64,000 nt of DNA. It comes from Vibrio sp. SNU_ST1 (GTDB lineage Bacteria > Pseudomonadota > Gammaproteobacteria > Enterobacterales > Vibrionaceae). Below, in pieces: positions 52,500 through 61,812 of the stretch (its first letter is position 1; every line of letters starts with the position of its first letter). Made by a program: the position numbers and the translations under genes. The notes below the pieces were generated by a model, which saw only the letters and a list, made by a program, of their open reading frames with translations, was not told where the DNA came from and made no database searches. Location of the stretch: assembly GCF_030563405.1 (NCBI RefSeq), contig NZ_CP130748.1, forward strand, positions 1,364,001 through 1,428,000. Direction: 5' to 3'.

Positions 52500-54020
52500 T
52501 TACACTTCTACAGGCTTTGCTCTAAAGCTCTTGAACAGCTTAACTAGAATCGGGCTTGAAAGAACCAATACTGCCAAGATAGTAAACGTCATCGTGATTG
52601 GGCGTTCCCATAGGAAGCTGAGCTCCCCATCGCTGATCATCAGTGCACGTCGTAGGTTCTCTTCCATCAAGCCACCTAAGATAAAGCCAAGCAATAATGG
52701 GGCAAGTGGGAAGTTAGCTAACCTCAACGCAATCGCAACCATAGCAACAATGAGCATTACAAAGACATCCATCGTATTGAAAGATACCAAGTACACGCCT
52801 GTGATTGAGAAGAAGATAATCATTGGCAGTAGTACCGTTCTTGGTACTGCTAGCAGTTTAGAGATGTAAGGGATCAACGGTAGGTTTAAGATAACCAGCA
52901 CGATGTTGCCAAAGTACATAGAGATAATTACCGACCAAAATACATCTGGATGTTCAACGAACAGGCGAGGACCCGGCTGGATACCGTAAGCAATCAATGC
53001 ACCTAACATGATTGCTGTTGTACCAGAACCGGGAATACCAAGCGTCAGTAGCGGTACGAATGAACCACTTGATGCCGCATTATTTGCTGATTCAGGTGCA
53101 ACAAGACCACGAATACTGCCTTTACCGAACTCTTTCTGTTTGTCTTTTGGTGCAAGGCTACGTTCCATGCCGTAGCTTAGGAATGCCGCAATAGTGGCAC
53201 CTGCGCCCGGTAAAACACCGGTAAAGAAACCTAGAATAGAGGAGCGAATAGAAACTGGCGCGACTTCTTTGAACTCTTCTTTGGTGACCTTCATGCTACC
53301 AATGTCTGACATCTTTTTGCTTTCTTCTGTGCTGGTGTCTTGCTCTGGCTTAAGAATACCCATCAAGGTCTCACCTAAAGCGAACGTTGCCATCGCTAAT
53401 AATAGGAAGCTGAAGCCATCCATCAGATCCGTTAGGCCAAACGTGAAACGCTCAACGCCAACGCCTTTGTCGATACCTACTGTCGATAGCATCAAACCAA
53501 GAATGGTCATCATCCACGCCTTGATTACTTGACCTGGGCCCGCAAACGCCGCTACAGCTGATAAACCTAATAACATTAATGCAAAGTAGTCTGAAGACTG
53601 GAAACTCAATGACACACTTGCTAGAGCCGGAGCCGCAATTAAAAGCATGATTGCTGAAAGTGTACCGCCAGTGAAAGAAGAGTAAGCCGCGAGAGCAAGT
53701 GCTTTACCAGCTTGTCCTTTTTGTGCCATTGGGTAGCCATCGAATGCGGTTACTACCGTTGAAGAACAACCCGGAGCATTGATTAAGATTGATGATGTAG
53801 AGCCACCAAATACTGCACCGTAGTACACACCAGCCATCAGGATTAAGCCTGAAGAAGGGTCTAGGCCGTATGTAATAGGGATCATTAATGCGATTGCTGA
53901 AATTGGACCTAACCCCGGAAGCATACCGATGAAGGTGCCAACGAAACAGCCCACAATTACCATCATGATGTTCATTGGCATCACAGCGGTCGAAAGTCCT
54001 TGTAAAATTCCGTCTAACAT
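52500..54020 (-). CDS. tctA: Tripartite tricarboxylate transporter, large membrane subunit
   Basis: 506 residues, about 11-12 membrane segments. GCFVGTFIGMLPGLGPISAIALMIP near the start and the repeat GFFTGVLPGAGATIAAFLSYGMER are the duplicated TctA signatures; PESANNAASSGSFVPLLTLGIPGSGTTAIMLGAL is the substrate-pathway region (outline). With TctB and TctC it imports tricarboxylates such as citrate with an ion gradient. 10 bp after tctB. Confidence 0.94.
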   Translation of the reverse strand: MLDGILQGLSTAVMPMNIMMVIVGCFVGTFIGMLPGLGPISAIALMIPITYGLDPSSGLILMAGVYYGAVFGGSTSSILINAPGCSSTVVTAFDGYPMAQKGQAGKALALAAYSSFTGGTLSAIMLLIAAPALASVSLSFQSSDYFALMLLGLSAVAAFAGPGQVIKAWMMTILGLMLSTVGIDKGVGVERFTFGLTDLMDGFSFLLLAMATFALGETLMGILKPEQDTSTEESKKMSDIGSMKVTKEEFKEVAPVSIRSSILGFFTGVLPGAGATIAAFLSYGMERSLAPKDKQKEFGKGSIRGLVAPESANNAASSGSFVPLLTLGIPGSGTTAIMLGALIAYGIQPGPRLFVEHPDVFWSVIISMYFGNIVLVILNLPLIPYISKLLAVPRTVLLPMIIFFSITGVYLVSFNTMDVFVMLIVAMVAIALRLANFPLAPLLLGFILGGLMEENLRRALMISDGELSFLWERPITMTFTILAVLVLSSPILVKLFKSFRAKPVEV

Positions 54021-54030
54021 AATGTTATCC

Positions 54031-54531
54031 CTACCAAAGAGTGAAAATTAAACCAGGCTCTAGGTAGATATCTAAGCCTTGAGTTAATAAAAGAAAGAAC
54101 GCGATAACAAAAGGAAACGACGCGCCAAATAAAACAGCTTTACGACGCTCACCCAGTAGATAAAAGCCCGCAAGTAAGAAGAAACTGGTTGCTAAAACAA
54201 AGCCAAGATAAGTCAGCCCAACACCGTACAGTGCCATTAACACTAAGAAGCCAATCAGCAGTTTCCAGTTCAGGGGCGTTGTGTCGCATGTTACTTTCTT
54301 ATCTGGTTGTCCTGTTATCAGCAGGATCAACGAAAGGCCAATGCCGATAAACGTCAACAGAGTAGGTAAGGTTCTTGCGGTAAACGGTTCATACTCGTCA
54401 CCGGGAAACAAAGGAATCAGCGTGGTTTGGTAGCCATAGCATAAGCACGCCAACATAAAGATCATTGCGCCGAGGCGATCTTTAGAAAGCAGGGATTCCT
54501 TACTCAGAAATTTGGTTGGTAAGTCCGACAT
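54031..54531 (-). CDS. tctB: Tripartite tricarboxylate transporter, small membrane subunit
   Basis: 166 residues from ATG 54531, which has GGAG six bases upstream (an ATG 12 bases earlier has none). Four membrane helices: DRLGAMIFMLACLCYGYQ start and YLGFVLATSFFLLAGFYLLGERR further on match TctB. Low sequence conservation is usual for this subunit; position between tctC and tctA is decisive. Confidence 0.88.
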   Translation of the reverse strand: MSDLPTKFLSKESLLSKDRLGAMIFMLACLCYGYQTTLIPLFPGDEYEPFTARTLPTLLTFIGIGLSLILLITGQPDKKVTCDTTPLNWKLLIGFLVLMALYGVGLTYLGFVLATSFFLLAGFYLLGERRKAVLFGASFPFVIAFFLLLTQGLDIYLEPGLIFTLW

Positions 54532-54777
54532 ATCCAACTCCATTTGGGGTGGTATAGAAAAGTAAAAAAACCGTACATGAGCGAGTCAATGAAATGTCTG
54601 GGATCACTAACCAAAGGTAAGCGGATTACGGTGCTGGTTTATCAGCCACTTGCGTCTACAACGAATCAGCAAGCGTTAGTAATACGTCTACGAATAAACA
54701 AAGGAGTTTGAAGTTAACTCATGTACGGCGAAACAAGGAAAGAGTGAGAGGGTACGAATACTCTCTGCCATTGTTGG

Positions 54778-55749
54778 TTATTTCAAGAAACCAAGCTCAC
54801 GCATAAGGTCGCCCATTTGTTTTTCTTGGTCTTCTAGGAACGCGTAAAAATCTTTGTCTGCTTTGTAGTTATCAATCCAACCGTTACGGTCACGAACTAC
54901 TTGCCATTCATCGGTCTTGTACATTTTGCCCAGCGCTACATTCCACTCGTCGATTTTTGCTTGGCTAGTGCCTGGAGCTGCGAAGAAACCACGCCAGTTG
55001 GCAAATACAGTTTCGTTGCCGTACTCAGTCAGTGTTGGGATATTAGGTGCAGCGTCAAGACGCTTTGGCGCCGTCACAGCAAGCACTTTTACTTGGCCAG
55101 ATTTAGACATTTCTAGCACTTCACCAAGGCCAGTAGAAAGCAGCTGTGTTTCGCCTGAAAGCAGTGCTGCCATCGCTTTACCGCCAGCATCGTAGGCAAT
55201 GTAACGTACTTTTTTAGCATCAAAACCTTCGCCTTTGAACGCTGCAGCAACTACAAGGTGGTCCATGCTGCCACGAGCTGAGCCGCCAGCAATTTTTACT
55301 TTACGTGGGTTACTTTCGAACTCTTTAACGACGTCTTCCCAAGTGTTGTACTTAGAATCCGCAGACGCGACGATTGCGCCGTAGTCGGCAATAGTTGCTG
55401 CAACTGGTGTTAGATCTCGGAAAGATTGAGGGAAGATACCCGTTAGTGAACGAACAACGATAGGCGTTGAGTTCACCATTAGCGTGTCTTCTTGGCGTTG
55501 AGCCGTCTCGATTAGGTGAGCGATCGCTTTACCGCCGCCACCACCAGAAAGGTTTTGGAAAGAGACATTTTCTACGATGTCTGATTTCACCAATACATCA
55601 CCCGTACCACGAGCTGTCATATCCCAACCGCCGCCAGCGCCGCCAGGGATTAGGAAGTGGATTTTTTCTACGTCAGCAGCAAAAGTGTTGAAAGAAAAGG
55701 TTGCTGCGATAATAGAAGCCGCAAGAGTAGGTTTCAGTGCCTTGAACAT
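54778..55749 (-). CDS. tctC: Tripartite tricarboxylate transporter, substrate-binding protein (Bug family)
   Basis: 323 residues, signal peptide cut near TFAA-D (residue 24). IHFLIPGGAGGGWDMTARG is the characteristic glycine-rich loop after the first strand of Bug/TctC proteins, and AGGSARGSMDHLVVAA a second substrate loop. It catches a carboxylate in the periplasm and delivers it to TctAB. First gene of tctCBA; 246 bp separate it from tctB, possibly with an attenuating hairpin (GAGAG/CTCTC near 54747-54767), so TctC may be made in excess. Confidence 0.93.
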   Translation of the reverse strand: MFKALKPTLAASIIAATFSFNTFAADVEKIHFLIPGGAGGGWDMTARGTGDVLVKSDIVENVSFQNLSGGGGGKAIAHLIETAQRQEDTLMVNSTPIVVRSLTGIFPQSFRDLTPVAATIADYGAIVASADSKYNTWEDVVKEFESNPRKVKIAGGSARGSMDHLVVAAAFKGEGFDAKKVRYIAYDAGGKAMAALLSGETQLLSTGLGEVLEMSKSGQVKVLAVTAPKRLDAAPNIPTLTEYGNETVFANWRGFFAAPGTSQAKIDEWNVALGKMYKTDEWQVVRDRNGWIDNYKADKDFYAFLEDQEKQMGDLMRELGFLK

Positions 55750-55977
55750 GGTTCACGTTCCTTATGTAGGGGATCTCTTCAATGGAGAGAAACTTATGGT
55801 TTATTTCCAGCTACTAAACAGATGAGTAGGATATTGCTTAGCAGATGAAGCTAAAGTTAACGGTGTGTTAATGAAATGTCTGTAATGCGGAGATATTGAG
55901 AATAAAGAACATTGGATTAATATTGTTCATAAAGTTCACGGCAAGGTGAGGGTGCAGTTATTGTTAGAGACAGATGA

Positions 55978-56006
55978 AAAAGAGAGCCACTTGGGCTCTC
56001 TTTAAC
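55978..56006 (-). terminator. Rho-independent terminator
   Basis: AAAGAGAGCC and GGGCTCTCTTT pair around ACTT, after the hybrid kinase gene. Confidence 0.8.
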
Positions 56007-56041
56007 AGTTTGTAAATTATGACATAGTTAGCATTCTAAGC

Positions 56042-59000
56042 TTATGATGAGCTGGCTAGTGTTGAGCTTTTTAGCACTTCAGTCGCAGTCTCGAAGTCAA
56101 ACTCTTCTAGCGAGCTTTCCAACCTCTTAAACTCAGAAGGTGTTAACCCGACTATGGCTCCGTCCTCAATGTTAAGAATAATGTTGAGTGCTTCGGTGTC
56201 ATCATTGGATACCGCCTCTAATAATTGGCCGTATAGTTCAGTACTTGGCTGATTAGGCGAATCCTCGGGTTTTGCTTGCTGGTCACGTGTATTCTCGGTT
56301 GCGGTTGTTGTGTGGAAGATTGCGTTAGCTATCTCTTGGCTGAGTTCAATCGTGGTTTTGATGACCTTGTCTTTTAAATCGGTATCCGTGAGTTCGGATT
56401 CCAGCTTTTCACATAGACTATGCAAGTCGCTAGCCCCCAAGTTACCAGCGACACCTTTGAGTGTGTGTAAGTAACGCTGCTGAGCACTGCTTGATAGTTC
56501 GGCGGCTAAAGTTTCTTCGTCAGAGTAAGCTTCAAAAAATCGCTTTAGTAGTTTTAGGTATAGCTGGTGATTGTTGCTTGCCCTCATCAATCCCATGTTG
56601 GTATCAAGACCACCAATGACAGGCAACGCCTCGGGTTCTTTTTCTGCGTTGTTTTCTTCTTGTAGAGTATTGGTGGACTCTTGCAATGAAACATTGAACT
56701 GCACGGGGCTAGACGGTGAAACCCAATTTGCCAAGGTCGCGAACATAGAGCCGACATCAATCGGTTTTGCGATAATGTCACTCATCCCGCAGTTGAGTGC
56801 TTTCTCTTTATCTCGCTCCATTACGTTTGCTGTCATCGCAATGATTGGGGTTTGAGTGTCTTTTATCTCGTTGCGGATATGCTCAGTTGCTTCATATCCG
56901 TCCATGATTGGCATTTGGCAGTCCATCAAGATGCCATCGAAAGGGGTATCATCAGCAATGGCTTGTTGATAAAGATCGATGGCTTGTTGTCCATTTTCAG
57001 CAATGGTGACTTTAATCTGTTGGCCTTCTAACAGCTCTGTCGCGAGCTCTTGGTTTATCTCGTTGTCTTCAACCAACAAGATGTTAGCACCAGCCAGTTG
57101 TTGAACATTCGCAAGCTGATTCTGTTGTTCCAATTCGCTACGAGAGACGCGATCTGAATCAAGCCCATAAAGAGACACGATGGAGTCAAAGAGGTGAGAA
57201 GAGGTAATCGGCTTGTCTAAAATACTCGGGACCTCAAATCCTCTTTTGGTAATGGCTTCGGCTAATTCTTCTCGGCCATAAGCGGTTAGCATCATTATTT
57301 TCGGCTCTTTGCTCAGTGATAAGCCGAGATTGAGTGCTTCTAACAGATCAACACCGTCGCGTTTAGGCATTTTCCAATCCGATATAATCAGATCAAAGGG
57401 TTTATTGTTAGCATCTGCGGTGTGCAATTCCACTAACGCTTCATCAACAGAAGCACTTAACGTTGGAGTGAGTTTTAGAGATTCTAAAATATCGCCAACG
57501 ATCAAGCGTGCACTAGAGTTGTCATCAACAACCAATACTTTCAAATGATTAATCGAAGCGGGAACCACCACTCGGTTTTGGGTTATTGAGTGACTAACGC
57601 GAGTTGCGATCGTAAATGAGAAGGTTGAGCCTTTACCAAGTTCCGTTGAAACGTGAATGTCTCCACCCATTAATTGGCTGAGCTCCTTACTGATCGCTAA
57701 GCCCAAGCCCGTACCACCATATTTCCGAGTGGTAGAGCTATCGGCTTGAGTGAACTTATTGAACAGTTTAGCGGCTTGCTCTTGTGTCATACCTATTCCG
57801 CTATCAGAGACAGCAAAATTCAGTTTTATGTCGTCACCATCTCTTTCTTGAACAGAGATAGAAATTTTGACTTCGCCTTTCTCTGTGAATTTAACGGCAT
57901 TATTGCTGAGGTTAATCAAGATCTGGCCAAGCCTTAGCGGATCACCAACAAGATTGGTTGGCACATCTCGGTCTACTTGGATTAGAAGCTCTAAGCCACG
58001 CTCAGAAGCTCGTAGGCCAACCAAGTTAGTAATGTTGTCTAGTACGTTCTCGAGATGGAAATCGACGTTTTCTATGTCTAATTTACCCGCTTCGATTTTA
58101 GAGAAGTCGAGAATGTCATTGATTAGCCCAAGTAAGGTGTCTGAAGAGAGTTTCACTTTGTGGATGTAGTTACGTTGTGCCTTAGTTAAATCGGTTTTTA
58201 GTGCCAAATAGCTCATACCAATGATGGCGTTCATCGGTGTTCTGATTTCATGGCTCATGTTAGCTAAGAAATCGGATTTAGCATGATTGGCGGCATCAGC
58301 TTCGTCACGTGCAACGGCTAAGTTTGTTGCAAAGTGCTCAAGGGCTGAATGCGCTTTGTTGGCTAACAGGCCCATCAACAAAATGATCAAAAAGAATATT
58401 AAGCCACCAATGGCAAGGTGTGATGAGACGCTTGAAGAGTCTTTTACATTATCACTTTCCGCCATATAAGCATTCACAACTAAGTCATGCAGTTGAGTGA
58501 AATTAGCGTTCATCTCTTTCAATACTTGATGGCTAAGCAGTTGAGCTCTGGCTAGGTTAGAAAATTCGGCTTCATAAAATGTCACGTGTTGATCAAACGC
58601 GGTGATATTCATTTCAGGTGAGTATAACGTCAGAATGTCAGCCGCTGCGAGTGACACAGACTGCATTTCACCGATCAAAGTAAAGACTTGTTCTGATATC
58701 ACCGATTGATCAGCAGATTTCGCTAACGAAAAATCACGATTGAGCTGCTCTGATTGGCTTAACAGCGTTTGAATAATCAGCAGATTTTCACCGATTGAAA
58801 GCTGAGATGAAAGGCGAGATTGAGCATGCCCTATCTGTTTGTTGAGGTCGGTTAATAAACCTTGTTGCTGTGAGTTAAGTATCGTTGAAGCGCGTGATAG
58901 CTCAATACCGCTGCGAGATACTTGCTTGGTGATTGATATTTTGAGTTGTACTGCAGAGCTAGACAAGCCTTGTAGCTGAACTAGGTTAGTGTAGTAGCGG

Positions 59001-59716
59001 TTCTGAGCTTGTTGGACAGTTTGTAGTAACTTCGTGCCTTGTGGGTCTGTGACCTCGTTTATCAGCTGAGTAATTAATGCTGATATCTTCTGGATTTCAA
59101 TCTTGGTTAACGTATATGTTTGTGGCGAACCAGTCAGCAGAAATTCCTTTTCTAAGTTTTGAACTTTGGCACTGAGTGTTGTGAGCCCACCAATTTTCAT
59201 TACTCTATCAGCTTGATCGTCACTTAATATTCTAAGTTGTTTAACGTCTTGGCTAACCGCATTGATCGTGTCTTTGTGAGCACTTTGCATTTCCGTAAGC
59301 AGATCAGTGGCCGCTAGCGATTTTTGGTTCATTCGATCACGAGCTTTCTCGCTCAACTCAATCAAGTCAGCGTATTTGATGAATTGATTTATATATCCAG
59401 TGAGCGATATTTCAGCGTGCGGGTTTTGGTTATGAGCAGCAAAGGCTTCGACCAACTCCTTTGACTGTTCTGCTTCTTTGTAGAAGAGTTGCGCAGATTG
59501 CGGTATACGCTCGTTACTAAAAGAGAGTTCGTGAACGCGAAGCTTGTCGAGGGAGGTAAGTAATTGAGTACTGACCGCGTAGTCTTCAATGCCGACGAAG
59601 CGATTGTTTAGGTTAAACCATGCGGCAACCGCCACCGAGAACAGCACTATGGTGGCAATAATAAAAGAGATGAGTATTTTTTTAGAATCAGATGCGAATC
59701 TGGAAACAGTATTCAT
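56042..59716 (-). CDS. Hybrid sensor histidine kinase with two receivers and Hpt domain
   Basis: 1224 residues. Membrane helix 1 about residues 14-34, a large helical periplasmic sensor (40-425), helix 2 about 428-450. His[18 protein letters not shown] (His about 488), HATPase with [12 protein letters not shown] and [13 protein letters not shown], receiver 1 ([14 protein letters not shown], Asp about 779), receiver 2 ([13 protein letters not shown], Asp about 929) and Hpt ([13 protein letters not shown], His about 1084). All phosphorelay residues are present. The sensor resembles the four-helix TorS/NIT-like type, ligand unknown. It is 32 bp downstream of a receiver/HD-GYP gene, so the relay may end in cyclic di-GMP turnover. 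Confidence 0.93.
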   Translation of the reverse strand: MNTVSRFASDSKKILISFIIATIVLFSVAVAAWFNLNNRFVGIEDYAVSTQLLTSLDKLRVHELSFSNERIPQSAQLFYKEAEQSKELVEAFAAHNQNPHAEISLTGYINQFIKYADLIELSEKARDRMNQKSLAATDLLTEMQSAHKDTINAVSQDVKQLRILSDDQADRVMKIGGLTTLSAKVQNLEKEFLLTGSPQTYTLTKIEIQKISALITQLINEVTDPQGTKLLQTVQQAQNRYYTNLVQLQGLSSSAVQLKISITKQVSRSGIELSRASTILNSQQQGLLTDLNKQIGHAQSRLSSQLSIGENLLIIQTLLSQSEQLNRDFSLAKSADQSVISEQVFTLIGEMQSVSLAAADILTLYSPEMNITAFDQHVTFYEAEFSNLARAQLLSHQVLKEMNANFTQLHDLVVNAYMAESDNVKDSSSVSSHLAIGGLIFFLIILLMGLLANKAHSALEHFATNLAVARDEADAANHAKSDFLANMSHEIRTPMNAIIGMSYLALKTDLTKAQRNYIHKVKLSSDTLLGLINDILDFSKIEAGKLDIENVDFHLENVLDNITNLVGLRASERGLELLIQVDRDVPTNLVGDPLRLGQILINLSNNAVKFTEKGEVKISISVQERDGDDIKLNFAVSDSGIGMTQEQAAKLFNKFTQADSSTTRKYGGTGLGLAISKELSQLMGGDIHVSTELGKGSTFSFTIATRVSHSITQNRVVVPASINHLKVLVVDDNSSARLIVGDILESLKLTPTLSASVDEALVELHTADANNKPFDLIISDWKMPKRDGVDLLEALNLGLSLSKEPKIMMLTAYGREELAEAITKRGFEVPSILDKPITSSHLFDSIVSLYGLDSDRVSRSELEQQNQLANVQQLAGANILLVEDNEINQELATELLEGQQIKVTIAENGQQAIDLYQQAIADDTPFDGILMDCQMPIMDGYEATEHIRNEIKDTQTPIIAMTANVMERDKEKALNCGMSDIIAKPIDVGSMFATLANWVSPSSPVQFNVSLQESTNTLQEENNAEKEPEALPVIGGLDTNMGLMRASNNHQLYLKLLKRFFEAYSDEETLAAELSSSAQQRYLHTLKGVAGNLGASDLHSLCEKLESELTDTDLKDKVIKTTIELSQEIANAIFHTTTATENTRDQQAKPEDSPNQPSTELYGQLLEAVSNDDTEALNIILNIEDGAIVGLTPSEFKRLESSLEEFDFETATEVLKSSTLASSS

Positions 59717-59748
59717 AAAGTACCTGTATTTAAAAAGTACCAGCGAAC

Positions 59749-60792
59749 TTAGTGGTCTTGTTCATCAGTAAAAGAGACCTTGATGGTTAACATCTCATCA
59801 AGCTTGCTAATGAAGATAGGAACTAAGTTAGGGTCAAAGTGAAGGCCAGCTTGTTCTTGTATTAGCTCAATCGCTTTTTCAATTGGCCAAGCTTCTTTGT
59901 ACGGGCGCTCGCTAGTTAGGGCGTCGAATACGTCTGCAATTGCTACAATACGAGCACTTAGAGGAATGTCTTCGCCAGACAATTTATGAGGGTAGCCGCT
60001 GCCATCCCATTTCTCGTGGTGGTATAGGGCTATCTCTTGAGCGAGTTTCAGTAATTTGGAGTCGTTGTCTCCAATGATGTCTCCGCCAATGGTGACGTGT
60101 GTTTGCATGATTGCCCATTCATCTGCATCAAGCTTACCGGGTTTGCCTAATATGCGGTCGGGGATGCCAATTTTTCCAATGTCATGCATCGGTGCTGCTT
60201 GGAACAGCAGTTCAACCCATTCTTCACCCACGTCTAACTGCTGAGCAAGTATCTTTGAGTAGTAACTCATTCTAACGACGTGCATTCCGGTTTCATTGTC
60301 TTTGTATTCAGCGGCTCGGCCAAGCTTACGAATGATCTCAAGCCGGCTCATTTCGAGCGCTTCTGTTCTTTGTCGTACCTTGCGAGACAGTGCCAAGTTT
60401 TGGTCGTAGAGGGAGATTTGCGTGACAACACGAGCTTTCACAATTGGCGGGCTAACTGGTTTAGTGATGTAATCAACAGCACCTAGCTCAAAGCCCCTTT
60501 GTTCATCGACCATATCGGTTTTTGCGGTAACAAAAATTACAGGGATATTGGCGGTGACTGGATCATTTTTAAGTCGGCGACACACTTCATAACCATCCAT
60601 TTCTGGCATCATTATATCGAGCAGGATCAGGTGTGGTTTTGGATGTGAAGAGGCAATCTTTAACGCTTTTTGACCTGATGTCGCAGCTTTAATTTTAAAG
60701 TCTTCATTGAGGATACCTGACAGGGTGTGGATATTATCCGGGATGTCATCAACAACCAAAATAATAGGTTTATCTGTCGCAATTTGATTCAT
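59749..60792 (-). CDS. Response regulator with HD-GYP output (RpfG-like)
   Basis: 347 residues from ATG 60792 with AGGGAC upstream (a longer frame starts at 60834). Receiver: [23 protein letters not shown] (phosphorylated Asp about residue 58), [29 protein letters not shown] near 202, [25 protein letters not shown] with the full GYP motif, and [13 protein letters not shown]. It should hydrolyse cyclic di-GMP when phosphorylated. First gene of an operon with the hybrid kinase, the probable phosphodonor. Confidence 0.93.
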   Translation of the reverse strand: MNQIATDKPIILVVDDIPDNIHTLSGILNEDFKIKAATSGQKALKIASSHPKPHLILLDIMMPEMDGYEVCRRLKNDPVTANIPVIFVTAKTDMVDEQRGFELGAVDYITKPVSPPIVKARVVTQISLYDQNLALSRKVRQRTEALEMSRLEIIRKLGRAAEYKDNETGMHVVRMSYYSKILAQQLDVGEEWVELLFQAAPMHDIGKIGIPDRILGKPGKLDADEWAIMQTHVTIGGDIIGDNDSKLLKLAQEIALYHHEKWDGSGYPHKLSGEDIPLSARIVAIADVFDALTSERPYKEAWPIEKAIELIQEQAGLHFDPNLVPIFISKLDEMLTIKVSFTDEQDH

Positions 60793-61011
60793 TTTTGTCC
60801 CTAAAAGAGTTAAGCCAATGGCGATACACCACATAGTTAAAGCGTAGTGAGTTTTATTGGAAATGCATGGTTCTGAGGGGGAACTTTTGGTCTTGAAATC
60901 TAGAATGTAAAGTGCGGTTCCATATGTAATATGAATGAATATCTTATATGATTAACCATTGCATAACAAAGAATAACTTTATATATGGTGTAGTCTCGGG
61001 CTCATACTATT

Positions 61012-61698
61012 CTAGCTCCTACATTTCCTTAACAGCATGTGATACCTGCTAGGTAGACTTATGTATTGGAAGGACTGTTTTGAGCTACTTTTGTTATCAA
61101 ATTGGTCAAAGTACTCTTCTAGTATCACTGCAAGAGCGAACCAGTCATCGAATTTGCCTAAGACTGAACTAGGTGTTGAATACCTTGGTGTATAGCTTTC
61201 AAAACGTAGCTCGGAACGTATAGTTCCGTTCTTTATGACAGAGCCGAAGTCAATTAAATGCACTTGCCCTTGAGGAGTCAATACGATGTTAGATGGTTTA
61301 ATGTCACCATGAACGAAACCAAGTTTGTGGACTTGATGAATCGAGCGCTCTAGCAAGGTAATCCAGTTGGCAGGGAAGTTGTTTGACTTAGAAGGCTCGG
61401 TTTTGATTTGTAATAGTGTTATCCCACAAATGTGGGAAAGGACTAGATAGTCACTCTGCTGGTTAGAGAAATAATCGCAATATTCTGGCCAGAGAGTACT
61501 GGAATTGGAATAGAGAAATTCTGCTTCTTGTTTTAGAAAGTGACGGTGCTTTAATGTTTGAGCATATTTTATAGTAACCAAGCCCCAGTTAGGGTGCTTG
61601 GCTTGAAACGCACGTGTACTTAAACGAAAAAGATTAGTGTAGCCACGGTTAGTTAACTCCTGCTTGAGCTTTGCGTCGTCCGAAAATTCTCCCTTCAA
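61012..61698 (-). CDS. Serine/threonine protein kinase beside the T6SS locus
   Basis: 228 residues. A compact protein kinase domain: Lys in LVTIKYAQ, Glu in FLKQEAEFL, catalytic loop FVHGDIKPSNIVL (Asp about 131) and metal loop HLIDFGS, followed by YTPRYSTPSSVLGKFDDWFAL as activation segment and Asp-Trp of the F helix. All catalytic residues are kept. The glycine-rich loop is weak. No C-terminal membrane or FHA domain, unlike PpkA. It lies 115 bp after tssM on the same strand, as in several T6SS loci where Ser/Thr kinases control assembly. Confidence 0.88.
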   Translation of the reverse strand: MKGEFSDDAKLKQELTNRGYTNLFRLSTRAFQAKHPNWGLVTIKYAQTLKHRHFLKQEAEFLYSNSSTLWPEYCDYFSNQQSDYLVLSHICGITLLQIKTEPSKSNNFPANWITLLERSIHQVHKLGFVHGDIKPSNIVLTPQGQVHLIDFGSVIKNGTIRSELRFESYTPRYSTPSSVLGKFDDWFALAVILEEYFDQFDNKSSSKQSFQYISLPSRYHMLLRKCRS

Positions 61699-61812
61699 AG
61701 CAACTTTGCCAGAGTGTTAAAACTAAAGGAAGAGCAACTTATTGACAGAGAATTCTTGTCATAAGATGGAGCTCGCCTCGATGTACAAAGCGAGCTGCTT
61801 AAGGGGACTTTA

